64,000 nt of DNA from Motiliproteus sp965230735 (GTDB taxonomy: Bacteria; Pseudomonadota; Gammaproteobacteria; Pseudomonadales; Balneatricaceae): positions 806,001 to 870,000 of the forward strand of contig NZ_OZ246016.1 in assembly GCF_965230735.1 (NCBI RefSeq). The letters run 5' to 3'. The notes beneath the pieces are model-generated. The model did no database searches. It worked only from the letters and a program-made list of their open reading frames with translations, and had not been told where the DNA came from. Positions 7,386 to 17,114 of the stretch are shown here, one piece after another. A program made the translations under genes and the position numbers. How positions within the stretch are numbered: the first letter of the stretch is position 1; each line of letters starts with the position of its first letter.

Positions 7386-10322
7386 ATGCCCCAGACTTTG
7401 CCTCCTTCTATTCCCGCCTCCTGCTACGACCTGCTGCCCGCCTCGCTCGCCTCAGAGCTGGAGACCAACTGGCAGCGCTATCAGGATCAGGCGGACAGCG
7501 ACCAGTATGAACAACTGCAGGCGTTGCCGGAAGACTTCTGGCAGCAGCTGAGTCGGTGCTGGAGTGGCAGCCTGTTTGTGGTGGAGCAGTGCCTGAATCG
7601 TCCCGAGCTGCTGCCGGATCTGCTGCCCGATCTGGAGCGAAGCTACGACGACGGGGAGTACGCCCGACGACTGGAGCAGATCCTCGCGAGTGCCGAAACC
7701 GAGAATGATCTGCATCGCTGCCTGCGCCAGTTCCGTCACCGTGAGATGAGCCGGATCATCTGGCGTGATCTGAATCGACTGGCCGAGATGGAGCAGACCA
7801 CCGCCGACCTCAGCGCGCTGGCCGATGCCTGTATCGATCAGGCGCTGAACTGGCTTTACCGTTGGGCCTGCGACAAGTGGGGCACGCCCCACTCCCGCGC
7901 CCGCGAAGGCCAGCCGGCCCAGCCGCAGCAGATGGTGGTGATCGGGATGGGCAAATTGGGGGCTGGCGAGCTGAACCTGTCCTCGGATATCGACCTGATC
8001 TTCGCGTTCCCGGAGATGGGGGAGACCGAAGGTGCCCGTCGTTGCCTCGATAACGCCAGCTTCTTCAATAAACTGGGTCAGAAACTGATCCAGGCGCTGG
8101 ACCAGCAGACCGCCGACGGCTTTGTATTCCGGGTCGATATGCGCCTGCGCCCCTACGGCCAGAGCGGTATTCTGGTGCCGCATTTTGCCGCGATGGAGGA
8201 GTACTACCAGGATCAGGGCCGCGACTGGGAGCGCTACGCGATGATCAAGGCGCGGGTGGTGGCCGGTGATCAACAGGCTGGCGCCCAGCTGATGGCCGAT
8301 CTACGCCCGTTCGTGTACCGCAAGTACCTCGATTACAGCGCGTTCGAATCGCTGCGCGAGATGAAGGCGATGATCAACCGCGAGGTGCGCCGCAAGCAGT
8401 TGCACGGCAACGTCAAACTGGGACCGGGCGGAATTCGCGAGGTCGAGTTCGTGGCCCAGGCGTTCCAGCTGATCCGCGGTGGTCGCGACTCTCGTCTGCA
8501 ACAGCGGGAGCTGAAAACCATTCTGAGCCTGCTGCCGGATGCCGTAGGCATGCCAGAGCAGGCCGCCGACGAGCTGTATCAGGCCTACCGGATGCTGCGA
8601 AACGCCGAGCATGCGATCCAGGCGGTCCAGGATCGCCAGACTCAAGAACTGCCCACCGAAGAGCTGGAGCAGACCCGCATCGCCTTCAGCATGGGCTTTG
8701 AGCGCTGGGAAGATTTTATCGCCGAGCTGGAGCAGCAGCGGGCCAAGGTGCGTCATCACTTCGCCGAGGTGATCGCGCCGGTGGATGACAGCGACGATGA
8801 CGAGTCCAACGACGATAGCTGGGCCTTGTTGTGGAAGGGGGAACTGGACGAAGCCAGCGCGGTGGCAGAGTTTAGCGCCCAAGGCTTTGAACAGCCGGAA
8901 CAGGCCCAGAAGCTGCTCGACAACCTGCGTAGTAACCGCAAGGTGCTGGCGCTGCAGTCGATCGGCCGGGAGCGGCTAGATCGGGTAATGCCGTTATTGC
9001 TGGAAGCCGTCGCGGGACAGCCGCAGCCGACCCAGACCCTGGAGCGGACCCTGCAGTTGATCGACTCGGTATTGCGCCGCAGCGCCTACCTGGTGCTGCT
9101 GTGGGAAAACCCCGGTGCGTTGGCCCAGCTGGTCAAACTGTGCTCGGCCAGTCCCTGGTTTGCCGAACAGTTGGCCAAACAGCCGATTCTGTTGGATGAA
9201 CTGATCGACGTCACCAGTCTCTACGCGCCACCGAATAAAGAGCAGCTGCAGCAGGAGCTGCGTCAGCAGTTGCTGCGGATTCCGGAAGAGGATGTCGAGC
9301 AACTGATGGAAGCGCTGCGCTACTTCAAGCATGCCCATGTGCTGCGGGTGGCGGCGGCCGAGATCAGCGGTGCGCTGCCGTTGATGAAGGTCAGCGACTA
9401 CCTGACCTACATCGCCGAAGTGGTGCTCGAAGGTGCTCTCGATATCGCCTGGCGAATCCTGACCGACAAGCACGGCCTGCCGCAGCAGTCAGCGGGGGTG
9501 CCCTGTGAGCGTGACTTTATCGTGGTCGGCTACGGCAAGGTCGGCGGTCTGGAGCTCAGTTACGGTTCCGACCTGGATCTGGTGTTTATCCACGACGGTG
9601 CTCTGAACCAGCATACCGACGGCAACAAGCCGATCGATAATCAGGTGTTCTTCACCCGCCTGGGGCAGAAGATCATCCATATCCTCAACACTTTCACCAC
9701 CTCCGGCCAGCTCTACGAGGTGGACATGCGACTGCGCCCATCCGGCAACTCCGGAATGTTGGTCAGCTCGCTGAAGGCGTTTCGTGATTACCAGCTCAGC
9801 GAAGCCTGGACCTGGGAGCATCAGGCCCTGGTACGGGCCCGGGTGGTGGCGGGTAGTCCGTCCTTGCAGCAGCGGTTCGAAGAAGTCCGCGCCGAAGTGC
9901 TGTCCCAGCAACGCGAGTTGCCGAAGCTGAGAACCGAAGTGATCGACATGCGCCGCAAGATGCGTGAGCACCTGGGCAGCAGCCAGTCCGATGATACCGA
10001 CAGCGCCGTGTTCCACCTCAAGCAGGACAGCGGCGGCATCGTCGATATCGAGTTTATGGTGCAGTACCTGTCCCTGGCCTATTCCGAGCAGCAACCGGCG
10101 CTGATCGAGTACACCGACAATATCCGTATTCTGGAAGCCGCCGAGCGGCTGGAACGACTCAGTGTCGAGGATGCCGAGCTGCTGCGTGAAGCCTATAAAA
10201 CCTACCGATCCGTGGGCCACAGTCGGGCGCTGCAGGAGCAATCCAGTCTGGTCGATGATCAACAGCTGGGTGAGTTGCGGGCCAAAGTGGCGGGTATTTG
10301 GAAGCAGCTGATGAATGCGTGA
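7386..10322 (+). CDS. glnE: Bifunctional glutamine synthetase adenylyltransferase/deadenylylase
   Basis: Adds or removes AMP on glutamine synthetase in response to PII, setting GlnA activity to nitrogen status. The 978-residue length equals the usual GlnE. Two nucleotidyltransferase domains are visible, with the metal motifs LNLSSDIDLIF (near 200, deadenylylase half) and LSYGSDLDLVF (near 725, adenylylase half), each followed by the DMRLRP motif and a helical domain. AAGGA lies 7 bases before the ATG. It follows the CYTH gene after 81 bases, probably as one transcript. A long region rich in inverted repeats follows. Confidence 0.96.
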   Translation: MPQTLPPSIPASCYDLLPASLASELETNWQRYQDQADSDQYEQLQALPEDFWQQLSRCWSGSLFVVEQCLNRPELLPDLLPDLERSYDDGEYARRLEQILASAETENDLHRCLRQFRHREMSRIIWRDLNRLAEMEQTTADLSALADACIDQALNWLYRWACDKWGTPHSRAREGQPAQPQQMVVIGMGKLGAGELNLSSDIDLIFAFPEMGETEGARRCLDNASFFNKLGQKLIQALDQQTADGFVFRVDMRLRPYGQSGILVPHFAAMEEYYQDQGRDWERYAMIKARVVAGDQQAGAQLMADLRPFVYRKYLDYSAFESLREMKAMINREVRRKQLHGNVKLGPGGIREVEFVAQAFQLIRGGRDSRLQQRELKTILSLLPDAVGMPEQAADELYQAYRMLRNAEHAIQAVQDRQTQELPTEELEQTRIAFSMGFERWEDFIAELEQQRAKVRHHFAEVIAPVDDSDDDESNDDSWALLWKGELDEASAVAEFSAQGFEQPEQAQKLLDNLRSNRKVLALQSIGRERLDRVMPLLLEAVAGQPQPTQTLERTLQLIDSVLRRSAYLVLLWENPGALAQLVKLCSASPWFAEQLAKQPILLDELIDVTSLYAPPNKEQLQQELRQQLLRIPEEDVEQLMEALRYFKHAHVLRVAAAEISGALPLMKVSDYLTYIAEVVLEGALDIAWRILTDKHGLPQQSAGVPCERDFIVVGYGKVGGLELSYGSDLDLVFIHDGALNQHTDGNKPIDNQVFFTRLGQKIIHILNTFTTSGQLYEVDMRLRPSGNSGMLVSSLKAFRDYQLSEAWTWEHQALVRARVVAGSPSLQQRFEEVRAEVLSQQRELPKLRTEVIDMRRKMREHLGSSQSDDTDSAVFHLKQDSGGIVDIEFMVQYLSLAYSEQQPALIEYTDNIRILEAAERLERLSVEDAELLREAYKTYRSVGHSRALQEQSSLVDDQQLGELRAKVAGIWKQLMNA

Positions 10323-10439
10323 GTTGAGTCGTGCTTCCCGAAGCCTTTGACCATGCACGCTCGGGAGGCTGTAACAGGATTTAGTTAAATTGATGGTGTT
10401 GGTTCTAACTCTCTGAGTTTGAGGATAGTTCTTATTGCG

Positions 10440-10910
10440 CTCACTCGAGTGCGTTCATTTTTGTCGCAACAAAAACGAACCAAAAAATGCTTTGCCCGAT
10501 GACTTGGCCCTTCGGGCATTCATTCGGTACATCCCTGTGCCTCACCCTGCGCGCTGATTTAAAAAACGGGCTCAGATGGAAACTCGGCCTTCGGCCTCAA
10601 ACAGCCATCATCGCTGATCCGTTCTCCAAACCCGTGCTCGGCTGCGTCAAGGGCGGTTGAGGCCGTGCTATTTGCAGTTCCGTTGCCTCAGAATAAACAC
10701 CCACACCCCTTTTGTGCCGGTGAGCATTGCAGTCTGACAATGGAGTAGAGCGATTGATGTTTGAGGGAGCGAAGCGAGTGAGTTCCAATCGCGGCCATTG
10801 GCAGGCGAAACGCGCAACGTAGCCAGCGAAGCTGGCCAAGCAAGCGGGGCCGCCTAGGGTTGTTAGGGAAATGGCGGCGCATTTCCCTAACACGCCCGAA
10901 AGGGCGTAAC
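10440..10910. repeat. Palindrome-rich intergenic element
   Basis: The 617 bases between glnE and fnr hold no convincing gene but several inverted repeats: CACTCGAGTG (10442-10451); a near-perfect pair at 10453-10464/10469-10480; a 13-bp perfect stem at 10861-10873/10880-10892 with a 6-base loop; and CGCCC-GAAA-GGGCG just after it. An antisense reading frame (10597-10893) exists but has skewed composition and no ribosome site; similar frames recur in marine gammaproteobacterial annotations (from memory), which suggests a dispersed noncoding element rather than a gene. Confidence 0.5.
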
Positions 10911-10939
10911 TGAAGTTAACTGCGCGCTTTCAACTTAGA

Positions 10940-11692
10940 TCAGGAGCGGCTGACCGGCAATCCCAGTTCATCCTCAAGTGATTTCTGTAACACCAGCACC
11001 CGCTGGGACTCTTTCAGAATATAGCCGTCGCTCTGCATTCGGGTCAGCACCCGGCTCAGGGACTCGGGTGTCAGTGACAGGTAGCTGGCCAGATCCTGTT
11101 TCGGCATCGGCAGTTTGATTCGTGGCGAGGTCGAACCGTTACGACGGTTGCGTTCCTGCAGCTGGTACAGGAAGCGCATGACGCGAACCTCAGCGGGGTC
11201 GCTGCGTAGGACTTTCCAGTCCTGCTCGTGCTGTTGGATCGTCATCCCCATTCGCTCGATAAAGCGGCTCTGCAACTTGGGTGCATGTCCGCAAAGGTCC
11301 AGCAGCTCTTTGTAGGGGATTTCACAGATCCAGGTGGTCTCCAACGCGATCAGATCGGTCGGATAGCTGGTGGACCCGATCCCGTCGAGACCGGCCAGGT
11401 CGCCGGGGTGGAAAAAGCCCACCACGGAGGCGCGACCATCGACAGTGACCGTTTCGGCTTTGACGCAGCCGGATTGGATTGAAAAGATCGAGCGGAACGG
11501 ATCGCTCTGACGGTAGATGGTATCACCGGCTTGGTAGGGGCCACGCTCCTGGATCAGGTCGCGCATCTCGGCGCCGATTGATTGATCCAAGCCGAAAGAA
11601 AGGCACAGTTTTTCAGCCTGGCAATGCTGACACTGGCGATGGCTATCGACCAGATGCAAGCGAGCCCGGCAGTTTTTATCCTGAGTGGTCAC
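10940..11692 (-). CDS. fnr: Fnr/Anr-type oxygen-responsive regulator
   Basis: Crp/Fnr-family transcription factor that uses an O2-labile [4Fe-4S] cluster to switch genes for anaerobic respiration. The four expected cysteines are present: three in QCQHCQAEKLC (residues about 21-30) and one in TWICEIPY (near 122). A cNMP-like beta-barrel (about 35-145) is followed by a helix-turn-helix with the recognition helix ESLSR (near 210), the FNR-class ExxSR motif. The apparent start is GTG with no clear ribosome site. A GTGAT-ATAT-ATCAC palindrome lies 32 bases upstream, suggesting autoregulation. A plausible regulator of the nearby tor genes, but this is only an inference. Confidence 0.92.
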   Translation of the reverse strand: MTTQDKNCRARLHLVDSHRQCQHCQAEKLCLSFGLDQSIGAEMRDLIQERGPYQAGDTIYRQSDPFRSIFSIQSGCVKAETVTVDGRASVVGFFHPGDLAGLDGIGSTSYPTDLIALETTWICEIPYKELLDLCGHAPKLQSRFIERMGMTIQQHEQDWKVLRSDPAEVRVMRFLYQLQERNRRNGSTSPRIKLPMPKQDLASYLSLTPESLSRVLTRMQSDGYILKESQRVLVLQKSLEDELGLPVSRS

Positions 11693-12062
11693 AAGGGGCG
11701 TCCGTTCTTATTGTCTAATGAAAGTGATATATATCACATCCGAGTTGGCGAAGACGAGTGTTCGGAAGCGTTTTCATCGAAAACTCTTCAATGTCCGCGT
11801 AAGCCGCATGGTTAAAGGGGTAAGCGTTTTCCGGCAAGGTGACTTAAAGCCCCGAATTGATCCAACAACCGGTCCAAAAGGACCGATCATTTTCCGGGGT
11901 GTTGCCGACGAGGGCGCGATCATACGGGAACCAAAACTCCGATTACAGTCTTTATATGATTATTTTTGGAACATCGGAATTTGTGTCCGAACAGGCTGGC
12001 CCCAAGGTGCTCCGAGAAATATAGTCGATATCTGCGAAATGGCATGGGTTGGAGGTCAATAA
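11685..12062 (+). CDS. Doubtful 125-residue open frame
   Basis: An open frame fills the 370 bases between fnr and the glycosylase gene and stops directly before the next ATG. It is AT-richer than its neighbours and its last 80 residues (from about 11,811) have a protein-like composition with Trp, Tyr and Gly, but I recognise no family and see no ribosome site. Its 5' part overlaps the fnr promoter region. It may be noncoding leader; a short hairpin CGGTCC-AAAA-GGACCG sits at 11870-11885. Confidence 0.2.
   Translation: MVTRGVRSYCLMKVIYITSELAKTSVRKRFHRKLFNVRVSRMVKGVSVFRQGDLKPRIDPTTGPKGPIIFRGVADEGAIIREPKLRLQSLYDYFWNIGICVRTGWPQGAPRNIVDICEMAWVGGQ
11724..11737 (-). promoter_or_regulatory. Fnr/Crp-type palindrome upstream of fnr
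   Basis: GTGATATATATCAC is a perfect 14-bp palindrome. It matches the FNR consensus TTGAT-N4-ATCAA at 4 of 5 bases in each half, and also nearly the CRP consensus (GTGA-N6-TCAC). It lies 32 bases upstream of the fnr start codon, a position suited to negative autoregulation. Confidence 0.55.
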
Positions 12063-12662
12063 ATGACCGATCACATGATTGAGTCCTGGCAGCAGCTCCT
12101 CGAGGACGTTAAGGCTTGTCGTCAATGCCAGGCCGATCTTCCCTTTGAGCCAAGACCGATTCTGCAGTTTGACCCGCGAGCGAGGATTCTGCTGGCCGGG
12201 CAGGCACCGGGCCGGATCACCCACGAGCGTGGGATTCCATTTGATGATCCCAGTGGTGAACGACTGCGGGCTTGGTTGGGGCTGGATCGACAGCAGTTCT
12301 ACGATCCCTCTAAGCTGGCCATTCTGCCGATGGGATTTTGCTACCCGGGTCGTGGTCGTAGCGGTGATCTGCCGCCGCGGCCGGAGTGTGCTCTACGTTG
12401 GCGTGAACCTCTGATGGAGCAACTGACTCAGTTGCGGATGATTCTGCTATTGGGTAAATACGCCCAGGACTACCACCTGCAGGACCGCCGCTCGTTGTCC
12501 GAGCGGGTGGCTGACTGGAAAGAGGCGGCTTCTACCGACCGTCCTCAGATTATCTGTCTACCCCATCCCAGCCCGAGAAATCAGCATTGGATCAAACAGC
12601 GACCCTGGTTCGAAGCCGAGCTGTTGCCCTGGTTGCGCCAGCAGGTGGCGAGCTACCTTTGA
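12063..12662 (+). CDS. Uracil-DNA glycosylase superfamily protein
   Basis: A 199-residue protein of the UDG-like fold. It has the water-activating loop motif GQAPGRITHERGIPFDDPSG (residues 42-61) and the C-terminal LPHPSPRN loop (near 162) that corresponds to the DNA-intercalating HPS motif. Two Cys near the N-terminus (CRQCQ, about 19-22) resemble half of the Fe-S ligand set of family 4/5 enzymes but the remaining cysteines are not evident. GGAGG precedes the ATG at good spacing. The substrate is unproven; many members of this COG1573-like group lack a measured glycosylase activity. Confidence 0.8.
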   Translation: MTDHMIESWQQLLEDVKACRQCQADLPFEPRPILQFDPRARILLAGQAPGRITHERGIPFDDPSGERLRAWLGLDRQQFYDPSKLAILPMGFCYPGRGRSGDLPPRPECALRWREPLMEQLTQLRMILLLGKYAQDYHLQDRRSLSERVADWKEAASTDRPQIICLPHPSPRNQHWIKQRPWFEAELLPWLRQQVASYL

Positions 12663-12668
12663 TGGGGC

Positions 12669-15551
12669 TTAAAACGCCTTACTGAAGGACTGTAGCGCGT
12701 CGATGCTGGCCTGAAGCAGCTGGGTCAGTTCGTTTAGCTGCTCGGCGGTTAGCGGTTGGTTTCGGCTGCTGGCTTCAAGGGCCTGACAGCGTTGATACAG
12801 TTGTTCCAGTCCCAGGCTGGCGGCGGAGCCTTTAAGGCTGTGGATCAGATCCGGTTGTTGGTCGGCGTTGTCGTGGCAATCGATCTGCTCCAGAGTCTTG
12901 GGTGCGTTGCTGACAAACAGGTCGATCATCTGCTGCACCGTGGCCGGGCCCAGTTGCTGCAGATCCTGCTCGAGTACCGAGCGCTTGAGCAGCTCGACAT
13001 CAGCGAAATCGGAAGCCTGGACGGGCGGTTGCTCGGGTAAGCTCTCCGCCATCCCCATGGCTTTCATGAGGGCCTGGCTCAACGCCTGGCGCTGGATCGG
13101 CTTGGCGATAAAACCATCGAAGTCGGCGGCCAGATAGTCGTCGATCTCCTCTTTGAATACATGGGCGGATACCGCCAGGATCGGCATCGATCGACCCTGT
13201 TCGGCCAGTTTCGCTTTGAGTTGTGAGCACAGCGCCACGCCGTTGATATCGGGCAGGTTGATATCGACCAGGGCGATATCAAATGGCTGCTGCGACAGCT
13301 GCTGCAGAGCGCTCTGTCCATCGACGCTGCTCTGAACCTGGTGCCCCAGCTGTTGCAGCAAGCCTTCGGCTACTAAGCGATTGATGGGGTTGTCCTCCAC
13401 CAGCAATACCCGCAGCCCGGACAGTGCCGGTTCGGAATCTGAAGCAGGCTGAAGGATTGGCTGCTCGTCTGACTGTTGTGGCGGCTCTGCTTCGCACAGT
13501 GGCAGCTCAAACCAGAAACAGCTGCCCTCGCCATGACGGCTGCGTAGTTGTAGATCGCCCCCCATGGCCGCCACCAGACTTTTGCTGATGGTCAGTCCCA
13601 GTCCGGTACCGCCGAGCTGATGGTTGCTGCCGACCTGGGAGAAGGCATTGAAAATATCCCGTTGTCGTTCTTCGGCGATACCGATACCGCTATCGGTCAC
13701 CTCAACCCGCAGCCGGGCCGACTCAGCCTGGGTATTGAGACCGACCTGTAACTGTACCGAGCCCTGTTCGGTAAATTTGATCGCGTTGCCGACCAGGTTG
13801 GTCAGCACCTGGCGTAGCTTGCCTTGATCGGCGCGAATCCACTTCGGTAACTGCGGATCAACCTGTAGCCGGAGTGATAACCGCTTATGATCGGCTCGCG
13901 GCTGCATCAGCGTGATCAGCTGATTTAGCATCCGGGTCAGCTCGAAATCCTGCTCGCTGATCTCGACCCGGGTCGATTCGACCTTGGAGTAGTCCAGGAT
14001 GTCGTTAAGGATATCGAGCAGGTTCTCACTGGAGATCAGCGAGGTGTCGACGTAGGTCCGTTGCTGCGGGTCTAGCGGGCTCTGCTTGAGCAGCTCCAGG
14101 GTGCCGATAACGCCGTTCATCGGGGTGCGGATCTCGTGGCTCATATGGGCCAGGAAGGTGGATTTGGCCCGATTGGCCTGCTCGGCCCGCAGTTTGGCTT
14201 CGGCGTGGGCGGCGGCTTCGTTGTTGAGTTGAAGGTTGGCCTGGGACAGTTCCCGGGTGCGCTGATTGACCTGCTGCTCCAGATCCTGCTTGTGTTCCCG
14301 TAGCTGTTGTTCGAGTTGCTGTCGGGCCAGGATATTCTGGCGGAACACCTCGATGGCACGGGCCATGTCGGCCAGCTCGTCGTTGCCACGCTGGTCCAGC
14401 TCAATCGCCAGATCGCCCTCTGCCAGCCGGTGCAGTGCCTGGGTGCGGTCCTCCAGTCGGCGTACGATATCGCGGTAGACCACCTTCCACATCAGCAACA
14501 CCAGCAGCACTAGGGTGGCGATACCGCTGACGATCACCACCCGCTCGCCTTCGATCAACAGCTCATTGAGCCCGTCGGTGGCTTGTCCGATCCGGCGGCT
14601 GCCGTGATCGACGATCGCTTTGACCACCTGGTTGAGGTTGCTGAACAGCTGCTGGTTGCTGTGATCGAGCATCCGCAGTTCCTGATTGACCGCCAGCCAC
14701 TGCCGCCTGGCCTCGAAGGGACTTCGCAGCTGCTGGATCTGGCGCAGGGTAGCCTGGGCGCGCTCGGCCCGTTGCGGGTCGGCAATCACTCGGACTCGGC
14801 GTTGCATCACTTCCAGCACTTGCAGGTACTGCTGCTCCAGCTGATCGATAACGTTGGTGCTGTCCAGCGAGGCCAGCTTGCCGATGTTGTAACGCAGCTG
14901 ATAGCTCTTTTGCAGCAGCTCCGACATCTGTTCGAGCTGGTCGATATCGTCTTCCAGGGTCTGATCCAGCGAGCGGAACACCTGCTCCGGCTCGACCTGA
15001 CGATCGACCAGATCATAAACATTCACCAGATTGACGATGGCAATGGTATTGGCGTTGGCGACCTGGGATTGGGTCAGATCGGCGATCTCGCTGAGCATCT
15101 GGTCCAGTTGCTGCAATCTCGAATCGAGCTGCTGCTGATAGGTGATACGGCGGCTGGTCAGTGGTTCGAGCTGGCGCAGGTTGGTCTCGATTCGTCCCCC
15201 CAACTGACGGACCTGATCGAGCTGTTCGGCCGAGAACAGGTGATCCAGATCGGCCCGGAACAGGGTCTGCAGCTCGGCGCTCAATCCGGCCAGGGCTTTA
15301 CCCAGGGCGTAACTGTCGGGCTGGCTGTTGGTGGTGCTGAGCAGCTGGGCGGTCTTGGAGATCCCGATATTCAGCTCCGCCAGTTGTTGCGCCACCCGCA
15401 TGGCCGGAATCGCCTCTTCGGAGACCAGCCGCTCTTTGCTGGTCACCTGCTTGAATCCGGACCAGGCGATCAACGACGCCAGCGACGACAACCCCGCCAT
15501 CAACAGGAAGGCGTAGAGTAGTTTGCGTGTGATGCCGATCCTTAGGGTCAC
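12669..15551 (-). CDS. torS: TMAO sensor hybrid histidine kinase
   Basis: Inner-membrane sensor that passes phosphate to TorR when TorT signals TMAO. Domains in order: TM1 (about 12-32), a long periplasmic helical bundle (about 35-330), TM2 (about 333-355), HAMP, coiled coil, HisKA with HMSHEIRTPMNG (His near 472), HATPase with NAIKFTEQGS and GGTGLGLTIS, receiver (LLVEDNPINR near 717, phospho-Asp in VDINLP near 760) and C-terminal Hpt with HSLKGSA (His near 903). This is the full TorS phosphorelay layout. GTG start with GGGAG upstream. It is divergent from torT, separated by 154 bases, as in the E. coli torS-torT-torR cluster. Confidence 0.92.
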   Translation of the reverse strand: MTLRIGITRKLLYAFLLMAGLSSLASLIAWSGFKQVTSKERLVSEEAIPAMRVAQQLAELNIGISKTAQLLSTTNSQPDSYALGKALAGLSAELQTLFRADLDHLFSAEQLDQVRQLGGRIETNLRQLEPLTSRRITYQQQLDSRLQQLDQMLSEIADLTQSQVANANTIAIVNLVNVYDLVDRQVEPEQVFRSLDQTLEDDIDQLEQMSELLQKSYQLRYNIGKLASLDSTNVIDQLEQQYLQVLEVMQRRVRVIADPQRAERAQATLRQIQQLRSPFEARRQWLAVNQELRMLDHSNQQLFSNLNQVVKAIVDHGSRRIGQATDGLNELLIEGERVVIVSGIATLVLLVLLMWKVVYRDIVRRLEDRTQALHRLAEGDLAIELDQRGNDELADMARAIEVFRQNILARQQLEQQLREHKQDLEQQVNQRTRELSQANLQLNNEAAAHAEAKLRAEQANRAKSTFLAHMSHEIRTPMNGVIGTLELLKQSPLDPQQRTYVDTSLISSENLLDILNDILDYSKVESTRVEISEQDFELTRMLNQLITLMQPRADHKRLSLRLQVDPQLPKWIRADQGKLRQVLTNLVGNAIKFTEQGSVQLQVGLNTQAESARLRVEVTDSGIGIAEERQRDIFNAFSQVGSNHQLGGTGLGLTISKSLVAAMGGDLQLRSRHGEGSCFWFELPLCEAEPPQQSDEQPILQPASDSEPALSGLRVLLVEDNPINRLVAEGLLQQLGHQVQSSVDGQSALQQLSQQPFDIALVDINLPDINGVALCSQLKAKLAEQGRSMPILAVSAHVFKEEIDDYLAADFDGFIAKPIQRQALSQALMKAMGMAESLPEQPPVQASDFADVELLKRSVLEQDLQQLGPATVQQMIDLFVSNAPKTLEQIDCHDNADQQPDLIHSLKGSAASLGLEQLYQRCQALEASSRNQPLTAEQLNELTQLLQASIDALQSFSKAF

Positions 15552-15705
15552 CGCGTGCTCCCGGGCCGTTTGGGTTGAGCTTAGTGCTAACAGGCCCTAG
15601 TCTATCGACAATCCCGCTCAGGTTGAAAAGCGATTGCCGGTCGTTTGACGGTGCTCAAACCGCAACCTGTCCGACGGCGGGTCCGGTCAACGAACAGGTG
15701 CAGAC

Positions 15706-16785
15706 GTGAACAGATCCGCTTGCCATTGGTGGCATCGGTACCGATTTGGGCTGGTAACGATAATCCTGACCGTCATGATGACATCGACGGCGCAGGCCTG
15801 GACGGTGCAATCCCGCCAGCCCCTGTTCCAGTTTGAGCAGTGGCAGCAAGCCCAGATCGAGCCGATCACCACCGCCAGCCGACCCTGGCGCCTGTGCGCG
15901 CTGTATCCCCATATCAAAGACTCCTACTGGCTTAGCGTCAATTACGGCATGGTCGATCAGGCCGAGCGGCTCGGAGTGCAGCTCAAAGCGGCCGAAGCCG
16001 GCGGCTACCACCACCTGGAGCGGCAGTGGCAGCAACTGCAGGCCTGCCTGGACTGGCCCGCCGATGCGATTCTGCTGGGAACGGTGGCGTATCAAGAACT
16101 CAACAGTCGGTTGCAGCAGCTCGATAGCGAGGTGCCGCTGTTCGGGGTGGTGAATGATCTGTCCCGCGATGGTCTGACCGGTCGGGTGGGGGTGTCCTGG
16201 TACCAGATGGGCTTCAAGGTCGGCCGTTTTCTGGCCGAGCGCCACCCGGCCGGGAGCGTACCGGCCAAAGTCGCCTGGTTCCCCGGCCCGAAACGGTTGG
16301 AAGCCAAATCGGAAGTGGGCAGCGGCATCCGTGATGGGCTGGCCGACAGCGCGGTGACCGAGGTGATCACCGCCGGTTACGGCGACAACGATCGTGACGT
16401 GCAGCGGGCGTTGTTGCAGCAACTGCTTGATCAGCATCAGGATCTGGACTACATCGTCGGCGGCGCGGTGCTGGTCGAGATCGCCATCAATGAACTCAAA
16501 CACCGTCAACTCGACAAACCGCCGCAACTGATCAGCCACTACTATTCCCACGGTATGTACCGGGCGCTGCTGCGGGGCAAAGTGTTGATGGCCAACACCG
16601 ATCAGATGGTGCTGCACGGCCGCTTGGCGATCGATCAGGCAGTACGCTATCTGGAAGGGCAGCCGCTAGAGCACGATATCGGCCCGGAGATTATCAGCCT
16701 GACCCGGGACCGGCTCAGTCCGCAGATCAAGCAGGACTCGCTGTCACCGGCCAGCTTTATGCCGACCTATCGGGTAGAGCCTTAG
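15706..16785 (+). CDS. torT: Periplasmic TMAO-binding co-sensor
   Basis: Binds TMAO in the periplasm and contacts TorS to trigger signalling. The 359-residue protein has an N-terminal signal (about 1-31, ending TAQA) and a periplasmic-binding-protein type I fold. The stretch WRLCALYPHIKDSYWLSVNY and the later ALEAGG-like and GDNDRDVQR segments follow TorT of enterobacteria. In E. coli torT is next to torR; here the AT-rich cassette block begins right at the torT stop codon and separates the two. The base sequence CTTAGGC at the stop resembles a recombination core. Confidence 0.9.
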   Translation: MNRSACHWWHRYRFGLVTIILTVMMTSTAQAWTVQSRQPLFQFEQWQQAQIEPITTASRPWRLCALYPHIKDSYWLSVNYGMVDQAERLGVQLKAAEAGGYHHLERQWQQLQACLDWPADAILLGTVAYQELNSRLQQLDSEVPLFGVVNDLSRDGLTGRVGVSWYQMGFKVGRFLAERHPAGSVPAKVAWFPGPKRLEAKSEVGSGIRDGLADSAVTEVITAGYGDNDRDVQRALLQQLLDQHQDLDYIVGGAVLVEIAINELKHRQLDKPPQLISHYYSHGMYRALLRGKVLMANTDQMVLHGRLAIDQAVRYLEGQPLEHDIGPEIISLTRDRLSPQIKQDSLSPASFMPTYRVEP

Positions 16786-17114
16786 GCGTTGTAAAAAGCG
16801 GTAACCCAAATAGGTTTTGCCGGGGAATAAAGCAGACTATCGGTACAAACGCTAAGCTATAGTATCGAGACGATAAGTACCCAGCGTGCCGGTAACAGTA
16901 TCGGTCCACCCTTCTAAGATCAGGGAGATCACAACGATCAGCAGGGACAGCTTCTTCCAATCATTTTCAATCTTTGGTGGCCTAACCATTTGCCCGTTGG
17001 GCGAACTGGGCCTGATAGATGTTGCTGAATCGATGGATGATTTTTCCTTGCTACCTTGGAAGGTAGACCAAGCTTGCAAGGAAGGTCTTCTTTACAAGGG
17101 CCAAGTATTGAAGT
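16786..17114. other. Segment between torT and the first cassette
   Basis: About 330 bases of lower GC without a recognised gene. Two small open frames exist: 16,886-17,119 (+, 77 residues, its TAA inside GTTAAGC) and 16,855-16,989 (-, 45 residues with one hydrophobic stretch); neither has a ribosome site. A perfect inverted repeat CTACCTT-GG-AAGGTAG lies at about 17,050-17,065. GCCTAAC at 16,980 fits the attC R'' consensus, and its complement minus the first base, TTAGGC, occurs at the torT stop. The segment could be a decayed cassette or a secondary insertion site. Confidence 0.4.

Noticed and set aside
10597..10893. 98-residue minus-strand frame
   Set aside because: Skewed composition, no ribosome site and located in a palindrome-rich element; more likely a noncoding repeat although similar frames are often annotated.
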